A stretch of 23,189 nucleotides of DNA from Christensenella sp. UBA1214 (GTDB taxonomy: Bacteria > Bacillota > Clostridia > Christensenellales > CAG-138), in contig DBXK01000049.1 of NCBI GenBank assembly GCA_002309375.1, forward strand, positions 4,177-27,365. Reading direction: 5' to 3'. Shown here piece after piece: positions 7,744 through 15,230 of the stretch. Under the pieces are notes generated by a model. The model made no database searches. It saw only the letters and a list, made by a program, of their open reading frames with translations, and had not been told where the DNA came from. How positions within the stretch are numbered: position 1 is the first letter of the stretch; every line of letters begins with the position of its first letter. Made by a program: the position numbers and the translations under genes.

Positions 7744-8811
7744 ATGGAAGTCAATTTCGATCTGCTGATCTCAGGATGCAACACCCGCTGCAGGCATTGC
7801 TACGTGAACGGCGGTCCCGGCAGGAATATGCCGCCGGAGGATGCGCTCTTATGCATCGAAAAGCTGGATGAGCTCACCGCGGCGCTGCCGTATAATGCGA
7901 GCATGACGCTCGATAACGAGCCGATGAATCATCCGGATATCATAAAGATCATTCGTACTGCTTCATCGACGAAGCATATAGTAAACTTCCATCACGGCAT
8001 GACGACCGGCATCGCGCTTCTGAACCGGAAGGACAGGGCGGAAGTGATGAAGGCGTACCTTGGCTGCGGCATGACCGAATTCGGGATCACGCTCCACGGA
8101 AATGCGGAGCATCACGACTTCATCGTCCGCAGGAAAGGCGCGTACGCGGCGTCACTCGCGGCCGCCGAATTAATGCGTTCCTACGGCGCGGAGATCGGAG
8201 TTTCACTGATGCTGAACCGTTTTTTTGCGGAGGATGCGGCGGAGATCGACGCGGCACTGGCGGCTCTGAAGCCGGATTGCATTTATTTTGCGATACCCAA
8301 TTACACTCCGCACGCGAATATGCCGGCGTTCGAACCCTTCCGCGCTTCAATGGATACGCTTTCCGCGCTCCGACCGAGGCTTAAAGGTTGGCAGCAGGAC
8401 GCGGATGAGCTCTTTGAAAGGGCGGTAAACGGCTCGGTCAGCGCCGTCATCGGTCAGCTCGAAAACGGTTTGAAACTGCGGGACCTGTTCGAAGCTCCGC
8501 AGAATGAACTCTATCTCTGCGTCCATCAGGACCGCCGGCTGTATCTTGGAAACACCGGCGTCGAAACGCTTTGCCTCGGCGATCTCAAAACCTTGAATAT
8601 TGCCGAGACCGCGGCGTTTATCGCAAATCAGCCGGGCAACCGGGATTACGGAGCATTTTACGATACAGCCGTTCTGCCGAAAGAAGAGGAGCTCATCCGC
8701 GCATTGAAGCGAATGCCGGGAGATCTTATATTCAGCGACGCGGCGAGCGTGATCTGCCGCGGCCTTGCGGATATGGGAATACCGACGAAGATCATTGACC
8801 CGCGGAACTGA
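7744..8811 (+). CDS. Radical SAM protein of unknown substrate
   Basis: The protein has 355 residues. The radical SAM cluster motif is C12-NTR-C16-RH-C19, within a typical opening strand (FDLLISGCNTRCRHC). MTLDNEPMNHPDI looks like the GGEP-type SAM-binding strand in modified form. FGITLHGNAEHHDFIVRRKGAY is the segment seen in many radical SAM enzymes where the substrate radical is handled. After about residue 245 there is no canonical SPASM domain, but LYLCVHQDRRLYLGNTG and LCLGDL (Cys259, Cys277) resemble a reduced SPASM-like segment. AAGGAAAAG precedes ATG 7744, 21 bases after recG, and a terminator follows. Codon choice looks less GC-rich than in its neighbours, which suggests a different history. 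No peptide precursor or maturation partner is adjacent, so I do not assign a function. Confidence 0.85.
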   Translation: MEVNFDLLISGCNTRCRHCYVNGGPGRNMPPEDALLCIEKLDELTAALPYNASMTLDNEPMNHPDIIKIIRTASSTKHIVNFHHGMTTGIALLNRKDRAEVMKAYLGCGMTEFGITLHGNAEHHDFIVRRKGAYAASLAAAELMRSYGAEIGVSLMLNRFFAEDAAEIDAALAALKPDCIYFAIPNYTPHANMPAFEPFRASMDTLSALRPRLKGWQQDADELFERAVNGSVSAVIGQLENGLKLRDLFEAPQNELYLCVHQDRRLYLGNTGVETLCLGDLKTLNIAETAAFIANQPGNRDYGAFYDTAVLPKEEELIRALKRMPGDLIFSDAASVICRGLADMGIPTKIIDPRN

Positions 8812-8833
8812 TCGGTCAATTTGATCCTACGTG

Positions 8834-8860
8834 AATCGGGAAACACATTCCCGATTTTTT
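8834..8860 (+). terminator. Rho-independent terminator
   Basis: AATCGGGAA (8834-8842), a 5-base loop, then TTCCCGATT (8848-8856) running into a six-T tract. It is a perfect 9-bp stem that ends the transcript carrying recG and the radical SAM gene. Confidence 0.9.
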
Positions 8861-8909
8861 GTTTTCAAAAAAATACCTTTCATACATTCGACAAATCAGG
8901 ACAAATTAA

Positions 8910-8980
8910 GAGCGCACGGTGAACAAACGGAGGTTCGGAAGAAGGATCTGCCGTTTGCGAACGGAGCGCTCCTTTTGTTC
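8910..8980 (+). other. Long imperfect stem-loop with T-rich 3' end in the SASP leader
   Basis: Bases 8910-8930 can pair with 8951-8971 in three helical blocks (6, 3 and 7 bp with small mismatches), around a 20-base loop. CTTTTGTTC follows directly. It lies in the gap upstream of the first SASP gene. It could be an attenuator, a separate small RNA or a degenerate terminator. I cannot tell which, and no clear sigma-G-type promoter was recognised between it and the upstream terminator. Confidence 0.4.
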
Positions 8981-8996
8981 TCCGTGAGAAAATAGT

Positions 8997-9020
8997 CCGC
9001 GCCGGGCAAAACCGGCGCGG
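8997..9020 (+). other. GC-rich hairpin just upstream of the SASP ribosome site
   Basis: CCGCGCCGG (8997-9005), loop GCAAAA, then CCGGCGCGG (9012-9020) form a perfect 9-bp stem. No T tract follows, so it is not a terminator. It ends 12 bases before the strong Shine-Dalgarno GGAGGTGA (9033-9040) and may stabilise the mRNA 5' end. Confidence 0.5.
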
Positions 9021-9046
9021 GCGCCAGGAAACGGAGGTGAACAGAA

Positions 9047-9244
9047 ATGACTTCAAGCAACAGGCTCACGGTTCCCGAAGCGCGTCAGAGCCTCGATCAG
9101 TTCAAGACCGAGGTCGCGAATTCCATGAACATCAACCTGAAGGACGGCTACAACGGCGACATCAGCGCCCGCGACGCAGGCCGTATCGGCGGCCAGATGG
9201 TGAAGCGCATGATCCGCTATGCGGAGGATCACATGCAGAAGTGA
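9047..9244 (+). CDS. Alpha/beta-type small acid-soluble spore protein (first copy)
   Basis: The protein has 65 residues from ATG 9047, preceded by the near-perfect Shine-Dalgarno GGAGGTGA. Alpha/beta SASPs coat forespore DNA, protect it from UV and heat, and are degraded at germination by the GPR protease. The GPR-type site TEVA (21-24) is present in FKTEVANSM. The DNA-binding helices follow: a NGDISARDAGRIGGQMVKRMI segment corresponds to the conserved SRxxGxxGGxxxKRxI core. The length is normal. The copy at 9295 shares the KTEVANSM, GYNGDI and ARDAGRIGG blocks, so the pair is a tandem duplication. Its presence shows that this is a spore-forming lineage. Confidence 0.95.
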   Translation: MTSSNRLTVPEARQSLDQFKTEVANSMNINLKDGYNGDISARDAGRIGGQMVKRMIRYAEDHMQK

Positions 9245-9294
9245 CCGCGCCGAAAATCTTCGTGATGAGAATATTATGAAAGGAGAAAAAAGCG

Positions 9295-9528
9295 ATGTAT
9301 AACCAGAATCAGAATCAGACCGGCGGCAGCTCCAATTCGAGAGAGATGAAGCAGAGGCTTTCCAATATGAAGACCGAGGTCGCCAATTCCATGAGCATCA
9401 GCCTCAGCCAGGGCTATAACGGCGACATCACCGCGCGCGACGCGGGCCGTATCGGCGGAGAGATGGTCAAGCGCATGATCGAGTTCGCCGAAAGGAACAT
9501 GAACGGCGGCAGCAACATGATGAACTGA
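9295..9528 (+). CDS. Alpha/beta-type small acid-soluble spore protein (second copy)
   Basis: The protein has 77 residues from ATG 9295, with AAAGGAG upstream. It opens with a Gln/Asn-rich extension (MYNQNQNQTGG), then the same SASP core as the preceding gene. The GPR site TEVA is at 27-30, followed by SQGYNGDITARDAGRIGG and EMVKRMIEFAERNMNGG. The 50-base gap between the copies has no terminator, so they may be co-transcribed. The core is well conserved between the copies while both ends differ, as expected for duplicated SASP genes under selection for DNA binding. A terminator follows about 60 bases after the stop. Confidence 0.95.
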   Translation: MYNQNQNQTGGSSNSREMKQRLSNMKTEVANSMSISLSQGYNGDITARDAGRIGGEMVKRMIEFAERNMNGGSNMMN

Positions 9529-9589
9529 GCATTTGAAAGCAGTTCCCGCCGCCCGGAGATCAGCTGAGCCGGGCGATATCCCCGAAAAG

Positions 9590-9626
9590 AAAACTCCGCT
9601 CCGCGGAATGCGGGACGGAGTTTTTT
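9590..9626. terminator. Bidirectional terminator between SASP and thioesterase genes
   Basis: AAAACTCCG (9590-9598) pairs with CGGAGTTTT (9616-9624) around a partly paired interior, with a six-T run on the + strand and a TTTTCTTTT run on the - strand. It sits between two converging transcription units and can serve both. Confidence 0.8.
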
Positions 9627-9651
9627 GTTCTTCTTTATCCGTTTCCGGGGT

Positions 9652-10062
9652 TCATTCGCCCCGCTTTTCGCGGAGCATCGCTTCCTTCGCTTCGACCTTT
9701 TCCATGAATTTCCGGTTGTCGATGATGAACCTTTCGTGGATCCCCTCGCCGATCGGGCCGAAATCATCCTCCGCCGTGACGCTGAAAACGAGGCGGCGGC
9801 GGTCGACCTCGATGAGCTCGCTTTCGCAGGTTATCACCGAGCCGACGGGGGAGGGGGAAAGGTGCTTGCAGCTGATCGAGATCCCGACCGTTCCGCAGCC
9901 TTCATCGAGCTCCGCCTGCACGCTGTCCGCGCAGGTATTCTCCATCAGCGCCGTGAGCGCCGGCGTCGCGAAAACGGGCAGCATGCCGCTCCTCAGCTTC
10001 GCGGCGGTGTTTTCATCCGTAACGGTCACGCTCTTTCTTCCCTTTAAACCGGTTTTGATCAT
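9652..10062 (-). CDS. FlK-like hotdog-fold acyl-CoA thioesterase
   Basis: The protein has 136 residues from the ATG at 10062, preceded on its own strand by AAAAGGAG. Longer readings run into the nadE promoter region and lack a ribosome site. It is a single hotdog domain of the fluoroacetyl-CoA thioesterase (FlK) type: LPVFATPALTALMENTC, GTVGISISCKHLSPSPVGS and then FSVTAEDDFGPIGEGIHERFIID. Thr33, Glu41 and His67 fall at a constant offset of nine from the FlK catalytic residues Thr42, Glu50 and His76 that I recall, so the active site appears complete. The FlK phenylalanine linked to fluoroacetyl selectivity (Phe36, from memory) would fall at Met27, which argues for a general acyl-CoA hydrolase. 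It is divergent from nadE and has its own promoter. Confidence 0.88.
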   Translation of the reverse strand: MIKTGLKGRKSVTVTDENTAAKLRSGMLPVFATPALTALMENTCADSVQAELDEGCGTVGISISCKHLSPSPVGSVITCESELIEVDRRRLVFSVTAEDDFGPIGEGIHERFIIDNRKFMEKVEAKEAMLREKRGE

Positions 10063-10105
10063 ATCCTTCTCCTTTTGAAAGCGTTTTTTCTTCGTTTCCC
10101 GCAAT

Positions 10106-10133
10106 ATTATAGCGTATTTTTCGGCAATTTCAA
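10106..10133 (-). promoter_or_regulatory. Sigma-A promoter of the thioesterase gene
   Basis: On the - strand, TTGAAA (10133-10128) and TATAAT (10111-10106) are separated by 16 bases, about 45 bases before the start codon. Confidence 0.75.
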
Positions 10134-10163
10134 CCCCGGCGCAAATTATCTTGTTTTTTTGCG

Positions 10164-10191
10164 TTACAAATCCGTTTCGATGTGTTATAAT
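10164..10191 (+). promoter_or_regulatory. Sigma-A promoter of nadE-dnaX-hisS
   Basis: TTACAA (10164-10169), a 16-base spacer and TATAAT (10186-10191), with TG at 10183-10184 out by one base. A second TATAAT-like run follows at 10192-10197. It is about 60 bases before the nadE start and divergent from the thioesterase promoter. Confidence 0.7.
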
Positions 10192-10252
10192 TATAATGGT
10201 GTTTTGTTTTGGGAAAACAAATGCGCCGAAACATCCGAAAGGTGAAAAGATC

Positions 10253-12274
10253 ATGAAGCACGGATTCATCAAAGTTGCCGCCTGCTCGCCGAAGGTCCGC
10301 CTCGGCGACCCGAAATACAATGCGGACGTCATCATCGACGCGGTCAAAAAGGCCGACGAAGAGGGCGTGACGCTGATCGCCTTCCCGGAGCTCGCGATCA
10401 CGGGCTACACTATGGGCGACCTTTTCGAGCACGAAATGCTGCTCGACACCGTCGAAAAGGAGATCCTGCGCATCCGCGACAGCATCCGCGGCCTGCATAC
10501 GATCGCCGTCGTCGGCGCTCCGCTGCGCTGCGGCGGGAAGCTTCTCAACTGCGCCGCTGTCATCCCGCCGACGGACGACCCGATCAACTTCTTCGCGAAG
10601 CGGCATCTTCCGAATTACGGCGAATTTTACGAGGCGCGGCAGTTCACGCCCTATACCCGGGAAAAGGACAGCGTCTATCTCGGCGAGCTCGGCTGGCTGC
10701 TGCCCGCGGGCGGCGTGCTGGAGGTGGAGGACGTCCCGAACCTCGTCTTCGGCGTCGAGATCTGCGAGGATCTCTGGGTCATGGACCCGCCCTCGAATAC
10801 TCTTGCGAAGAACGGCGCGCTTCTGATCGTCAACTGCTCCGCCGGCAACGAGATCATCGGCAAAGCGGATTACCGCCGGAACCTCGTCGCCGTCCAGTCC
10901 GCGAAGACGACCTCCGCATACCTCTATGTCAGCGCGGGCGAGGGCGAATCGACCTCCGACCTCGTCTTCTCCGGCCATGATTTTATCTATGAAAACGGCA
11001 CGCTCCTCGCCGAAAACAAGCCCTTTGAAAACGGCGGCGAGCTTCTTATAACCGAGATCGACCTCGGGCGCCTTCTTTACGAGCGCCGCAGGGTCAACAG
11101 CTTCCCCTCGAGCTTCGACGACAAGCGCGTCTGGTGCATCAGCTGCGGCTACGTTCCGCGCCGCGATGAATACGAGGACGGCTACGGCGGCTATCCCGCC
11201 TGGGCGCCCGAAAACAGCGTCCTTCCGGAAACGAAGCTCACCAGGCACTTCGACCGCAACCCCTTCGTCCCGAAGGACGGGCACGAAATGACCGCCCGCG
11301 CAAGGGATATTCTGACGATCCAGGCGATGGGCCTCAAGCGCCGCATCGAGCAGGTGCACGCTTCCTCCTGCCAGATCGGCATTTCCGGCGGCCTCGATTC
11401 GAGCCTTGCGCTGCTCGTCTGCGCGGAGGCCGTCGACCGCCTCGGCCTCGACCGCTCGTTCATCCACGCCGTCACGATGCCCTGCTTCGGCACCACCGCG
11501 AGGACGAAGAGCAACGCCCTCCGCCTCTGCGAAGCGCTCGGCGTCCGCTGCGACACGGTCGACATCACCGAAACCGTCCGCTCGAATTTCAAAGATATCG
11601 GCCACGATGAGAGCGACCACAGCGTGACCTATGAAAACGTGCAGGCGCGCGTCCGTACCCTCGTTCTGATGAACCTTGCGAATAAGGAAAACGGCATGGT
11701 CATCGGCACAGGCGACCTTTCGGAGCTCGCGCTCGGCTGGGCGACCTATAACGGCGACCACATGAGCATGTACGGCGTCAACTGCGGCGTTCCGAAGACG
11801 CTGCTCAAATACGTCGTGCGCTATTATGCCGACCATATCGGCGGCGAGGAAGTGAAGAAGGTGCTTTACGATATCCTCGATACGCCGATCTCGCCGGAGC
11901 TCCTGCCCCCGGACGAGGCGGGCAACATCGCCCAGATCACGGAGGATCTCGTCGGGCCCTACGAGCTGCACGATTTCTTCCTCTACTATGTGCTCCGCTG
12001 GGGCTATCCGCCGGCGAAGCTTTACAGGATCGCGAAGGAAGCGTTCCGCGGCAGCGAATTCGGCGAGGAAGTGATCCTCAAATGGCTGAAGAATTTCTAC
12101 CGCCGCTTCTTCACCCAGCAGTTCAAGCGCAACTGCCTGCCCGACGGCCCGAAGGTCGGCTCCGTCTGCCTCTCCCCGCGCGGGGACTGGCGCATGCCGA
12201 GCGACGCGGCGAGCAGGATATGGCTCGACGAGCTCGAAACGCTGAACAGGATACATATTTTACCGAAGGAATAA
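10253..12274 (+). CDS. nadE: Glutamine-dependent NAD+ synthetase
   Basis: The protein has 673 residues from ATG 10253 (GAAAGGTG upstream). Longer readings begin upstream of the promoter and can be excluded. The N-terminal nitrilase-type glutaminase domain (about 5-290) has the Glu-Lys-Cys triad: Glu46 in FPELAITGY, Lys116 in FFAKRHLPNYGEFYE and Cys171 in FGVEICEDLW. The C-terminal synthetase domain has the pyrophosphate loop ISGGLDSSLAL (377-387), then MVIGTGDLSELALGWATYNGDHMSMYGVN. It converts nicotinic acid adenine dinucleotide to NAD+ using glutamine-derived ammonia, channelled between domains. The length and domain order are those of the long, glutamine-dependent form. dnaX follows after 36 bases with no terminator, so they are probably co-transcribed. 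Confidence 0.96.
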   Translation: MKHGFIKVAACSPKVRLGDPKYNADVIIDAVKKADEEGVTLIAFPELAITGYTMGDLFEHEMLLDTVEKEILRIRDSIRGLHTIAVVGAPLRCGGKLLNCAAVIPPTDDPINFFAKRHLPNYGEFYEARQFTPYTREKDSVYLGELGWLLPAGGVLEVEDVPNLVFGVEICEDLWVMDPPSNTLAKNGALLIVNCSAGNEIIGKADYRRNLVAVQSAKTTSAYLYVSAGEGESTSDLVFSGHDFIYENGTLLAENKPFENGGELLITEIDLGRLLYERRRVNSFPSSFDDKRVWCISCGYVPRRDEYEDGYGGYPAWAPENSVLPETKLTRHFDRNPFVPKDGHEMTARARDILTIQAMGLKRRIEQVHASSCQIGISGGLDSSLALLVCAEAVDRLGLDRSFIHAVTMPCFGTTARTKSNALRLCEALGVRCDTVDITETVRSNFKDIGHDESDHSVTYENVQARVRTLVLMNLANKENGMVIGTGDLSELALGWATYNGDHMSMYGVNCGVPKTLLKYVVRYYADHIGGEEVKKVLYDILDTPISPELLPPDEAGNIAQITEDLVGPYELHDFFLYYVLRWGYPPAKLYRIAKEAFRGSEFGEEVILKWLKNFYRRFFTQQFKRNCLPDGPKVGSVCLSPRGDWRMPSDAASRIWLDELETLNRIHILPKE

Positions 12275-12310
12275 GCAAAAAACGCTTGAACATCACCGCA
12301 GGGAGGCGCC

Positions 12311-13915
12311 ATGGCATATAACGCACTCTATCGTAAATACCGTCCGGCCCGCTTTTCGGAGGTCGTGGGACAGGAGCATATCACCGAAGTGCTCCGCAAC
12401 CAGATCCGCACCGGAAGGTTCGCGCACGCCTATCTTTTCAGCGGCACGCGCGGAACGGGCAAGACCAGCACGGCGAGGATCTTCGCCCGCGCCGTCAACT
12501 GCCTGAACCCGAAGGACGGCGAGCCCTGCGGCGAATGCGAAGCCTGCCGCATCAATATCGCCGAAAGCATCGACATCGTCGAGATGGACGCCGCCTCCAA
12601 CTCCCGCGTGGACGAGATGCGCGCCTTGCTCGACAAGGCCGAATTCGCGCCGATCCACCTTAAAACGAAGGTCTATATCATCGACGAAGCGCACATGCTC
12701 TCGAACAGCGCCGAAAACGCCCTCCTGAAAACGCTCGAGGAGCCCCCGGCGCACCTCGTTTTCATCCTTGCGACGACGGAGCCGCAGCAGCTCCCCGCAA
12801 CGATCATCTCCCGCTGCCAGCGCTTCGATTTCCATCGCCTCTCGGTTTCGGATCTTGCGAACACGACCCGCCGCATCCTTGCGGACGTCGGCGCGCAGAT
12901 CGACGAGGACGGCCTGATGAGCATCGCCCGCGCCGCGGACGGCGGCATGCGCGACTGCCTCTCCATCGCCGATCAGTGCCTCTCCTTCAGCGGAAATCAT
13001 ATCACGAAGGAGGACGTGCTGACCGTGCTCGGCAGCGTCGATCCGGATTTCATCTTCGATTTTGCGGATGCGATCATCCGCTCGGACGCCGCGCAGGTCA
13101 TGCGCAGCGTCGAAAAAGTCGTTTCCGGCGGCCGCGATCTCGGCGTTTTCATCCAGGACCTCACGAACCATTTCCGCTCGCTCCTGTTTGCGAAGGTCAT
13201 GGGCAGCTGCGCCGATATCCTCGACTGCACGGACGACACGATGCAGCGTTATCTCGATCAGGCGAAGACGGCGGGAAGAGCCCGGCTCGAGCGCACGCTC
13301 GGCGAGCTCATGAAGCTGCAGCCCTCTCTCAAATGGGTCATGCGCCCCCGCGTGCTGCTCGAAAGCACGCTGATGCAGCTCTGCCACCCCGGCGAGCAAA
13401 CGGAGGTCACTGCGCTGATCGACCGCATCGAGGAGCTTGAACGGAAGCTCGCGGACGGCGAATTTGCCGTCGCCGCCCCCGCTCCGGCGCCGGAAAAGCC
13501 GGCGGAAGGGGAGAAAACGGAGCAAAGCGCGGAAGAAAAGCCCGAAAAGAAGCCGGAGCCCGTGCCGCCCGTCGTGCCCGATACCTTCGAAGTTCCGGCG
13601 CCGACGCCGCAGGCCGAGGCGGTCTACCGCAAATTCATGGCGTCGATCACCGCTTCGGACATCATGCTCGCGATGCAGCTGCAGCTTTCGGCGGCGCATT
13701 GGGCGGACAGCGAAAGCCTTTATATTTGCTTTGACAAAACGAAGCGTTCAAGTTATAATTACGCGCAGGAGCCGGAAGTCCATTCGCGGCTCCGCCGTGC
13801 TGCCGCGCAGAGCATCGCCCCGATGACGGTCGAGCTCGTGCTGAAGGACGGCAGCGTGCGCATCAGCGATGAAATTCCGCAGGAGATCTACGGAGTCAAG
13901 ATAACGGAGGAATAA
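12311..13915 (+). CDS. dnaX: DNA polymerase III subunit gamma/tau
   Basis: The protein has 534 residues from ATG 12311 (GGGAGG upstream). The AAA+ clamp-loader ATPase has Walker A GTRGTGKTS (45-53), four zinc-binding Cys (64, 73, 76 and 79; CGECEAC), Walker B VYIIDEAHMLS, ATTEPQQLPATIISRCQRF (sensor 1 with the SRC motif) and GGMRDCLSIADQ (sensor 2). Domain III and a Pro/Glu/Lys-rich linker (about 395-430) precede a short C-terminal domain that in tau contacts the polymerase. It is the ATPase that loads the beta clamp. No slippery A-run is seen in the linker, so a separate gamma product is not evident. Unlike the usual dnaX-ybaB-recR order, it is followed by hisS, with which its stop almost overlaps. 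Confidence 0.96.
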   Translation: MAYNALYRKYRPARFSEVVGQEHITEVLRNQIRTGRFAHAYLFSGTRGTGKTSTARIFARAVNCLNPKDGEPCGECEACRINIAESIDIVEMDAASNSRVDEMRALLDKAEFAPIHLKTKVYIIDEAHMLSNSAENALLKTLEEPPAHLVFILATTEPQQLPATIISRCQRFDFHRLSVSDLANTTRRILADVGAQIDEDGLMSIARAADGGMRDCLSIADQCLSFSGNHITKEDVLTVLGSVDPDFIFDFADAIIRSDAAQVMRSVEKVVSGGRDLGVFIQDLTNHFRSLLFAKVMGSCADILDCTDDTMQRYLDQAKTAGRARLERTLGELMKLQPSLKWVMRPRVLLESTLMQLCHPGEQTEVTALIDRIEELERKLADGEFAVAAPAPAPEKPAEGEKTEQSAEEKPEKKPEPVPPVVPDTFEVPAPTPQAEAVYRKFMASITASDIMLAMQLQLSAAHWADSESLYICFDKTKRSSYNYAQEPEVHSRLRRAAAQSIAPMTVELVLKDGSVRISDEIPQEIYGVKITEE

Positions 13916-13918
13916 GAA

Positions 13919-15175
13919 ATGCAGATCCAGGCACCCAAAGGAACGAAGGACGTACTCCCGCAGGACAGCTATAAATGGCAGTATGTCGAAGGCAAGATCC
14001 GCGAGCTCTGCCGGCTTTACGGCATCAGCGAGATCCGTACCCCGGTGATCGAGCATACCGAGCTCTTCCTGCGCGGCGTCGGCGACACGACGGATATCGT
14101 GCAGAAGGAGATGTATACCTTCAAGGACAAGGGCGACCGCTCCATCACTCTGAAGCCGGAGGGAACGGCGGGCGTCGTCCGCGCCTTCCTCGAAAACAGG
14201 CTCTTCAACGAGACGATGCCGCAGAAGATGTTCTATCTCAACGCCCCGGTCTTCCGCTATGAAAAGCCCCAGGCGGGGCGCCTCCGCGAGCACCACCAGT
14301 TCGGCGTGGAGATCTTCGGCGCCGCCTCGTACGAGACCGACGCGGAGCTCATGCTCCTTGCGCTCAATCTTCTCAAGGAGCTCGGTCTCGAGGATCTCGA
14401 GCTCAAGATCAACAGCATCGGCTGCGAAAAATGCCGCAAGGAATACAATAAAGCCCTCTATGATTATCTCAAAGGCCATATCGATTCGATGTGCAGGACC
14501 TGCCAGGGCCGCTTCGAGCGCAATCCGATGCGCATCATCGACTGCAAGGAGGAGCACTGCAAGGAGATCTGCAAAGGCGCTCCCCGCACGATCGATTTCC
14601 TCTGCGACGACTGCCGCGCGCATTTCGAAGGATTGAAGCGCTGCCTCGACGCCTGCGGAGTGAAGTACGAAGTCGATACGGACATCGTCCGCGGCCTCGA
14701 TTATTACACCCGCACCGTTTTCGAGATCGTTTCGAACAACGTCGGCGCGCAGGGCACAGTCTGCGGCGGCGGAAGGTACAATAACCTCGTCGAGGAGCTC
14801 GGCGGCCAGCCCCTTCCCGCGGTCGGCTTCGGCCTCGGCCTCGAAAGGCTGCTGCTTGTGATGGAGAATACGAAGGCGATCTTCCCCGATCCGCCACGCA
14901 TCAAGGTCTGCTTCGCCGCTGTCGGCGACGAGCCGAAGCTCCGCGCGTTCAGCCTTGTTCAGCAGCTTCGCGAGAACGGCGTCAGCGCCGAATTCGACCA
15001 TATGGACCGCAGCATGAAGGCCCAGTTCAAATACGCCAACAAGCTCGAAGCGGAATACACCGTCGTCATCGGCGAGGATGAGCTCCGCGACGGCTCGGCG
15101 AAGGTCAAGAACATGGCCGACGGAATCGAGACAATGGTCATGCTCGACGAGATCGTCGATTTCTTCACGGAATAA
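13919..15175 (+). CDS. hisS: Histidyl-tRNA synthetase
   Basis: This is a 418-residue class II aminoacyl-tRNA synthetase that charges tRNA-His. The N-terminus QIQAPKGTKDVLP is family-typical. Motif 2 is in TLKPEGTAGVVRAFLEN and FRYEKPQAGRLREHHQFGVE. The histidine-binding motif RGLDYYTRTVFEI starts near residue 258. Motif 3, FGLGLERL, is at 304-311. A C-terminal anticodon-binding domain begins at about 325. ATG 13919 is three bases after the dnaX stop, and its Shine-Dalgarno GGAGG lies inside the end of dnaX, so expression is coupled to dnaX and no T-box leader is possible here. A hairpin terminator follows. The usual partner aspS is absent. Confidence 0.97.
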   Translation: MQIQAPKGTKDVLPQDSYKWQYVEGKIRELCRLYGISEIRTPVIEHTELFLRGVGDTTDIVQKEMYTFKDKGDRSITLKPEGTAGVVRAFLENRLFNETMPQKMFYLNAPVFRYEKPQAGRLREHHQFGVEIFGAASYETDAELMLLALNLLKELGLEDLELKINSIGCEKCRKEYNKALYDYLKGHIDSMCRTCQGRFERNPMRIIDCKEEHCKEICKGAPRTIDFLCDDCRAHFEGLKRCLDACGVKYEVDTDIVRGLDYYTRTVFEIVSNNVGAQGTVCGGGRYNNLVEELGGQPLPAVGFGLGLERLLLVMENTKAIFPDPPRIKVCFAAVGDEPKLRAFSLVQQLRENGVSAEFDHMDRSMKAQFKYANKLEAEYTVVIGEDELRDGSAKVKNMADGIETMVMLDEIVDFFTE

Positions 15176-15184
15176 CGGATTTTT

Positions 15185-15216
15185 GCCGCTCCCTTCACGG
15201 GGGCGGCCGCTTTTTT
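15185..15216 (+). terminator. Terminator or attenuator after hisS
   Basis: GCCGCTCCC (15185-15193), a 5-base loop, then GGGGGCGGC (15199-15207; one G-T pair), followed by CGC and six T. The next gene starts only 15 bases later with no promoter of its own in view, so some read-through is likely. Confidence 0.8.
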
Positions 15217-15230
15217 GAACGGAGGTCACT

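Noticed and set aside
8861..8890. Sigma-G promoter with CATACAT (8881-8887) as the -10 box for the SASP genes
   Set aside because: The -10 resembles the consensus, but no -35 of the expected form lies 17-18 bases upstream, where the sequence is the T tract of the previous terminator.
8919..8987. Possible 22-codon basic peptide starting at GTG in the SASP leader
   Set aside because: It has no ribosome site, a weak start and an overlap with the stem-loop; its Arg-rich composition is what random GC-rich sequence gives.
10130..12256. Very long open frame on the - strand opposite nadE (about 700 codons), with similar long frames opposite dnaX, hisS, potA, fakA and asnS
   Set aside because: These are mirror frames caused by GC-rich third positions. 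They are low-complexity (Arg/Ala/Asp/Glu/Leu-rich), match no family I know, and lie exactly opposite well-supported genes.
13480..13570. Programmed frameshift site in dnaX giving a separate gamma subunit
   Set aside because: The linker has AAAAG-type runs but no A-AAA-AAG heptamer with a following stem and upstream Shine-Dalgarno, so there is no support.
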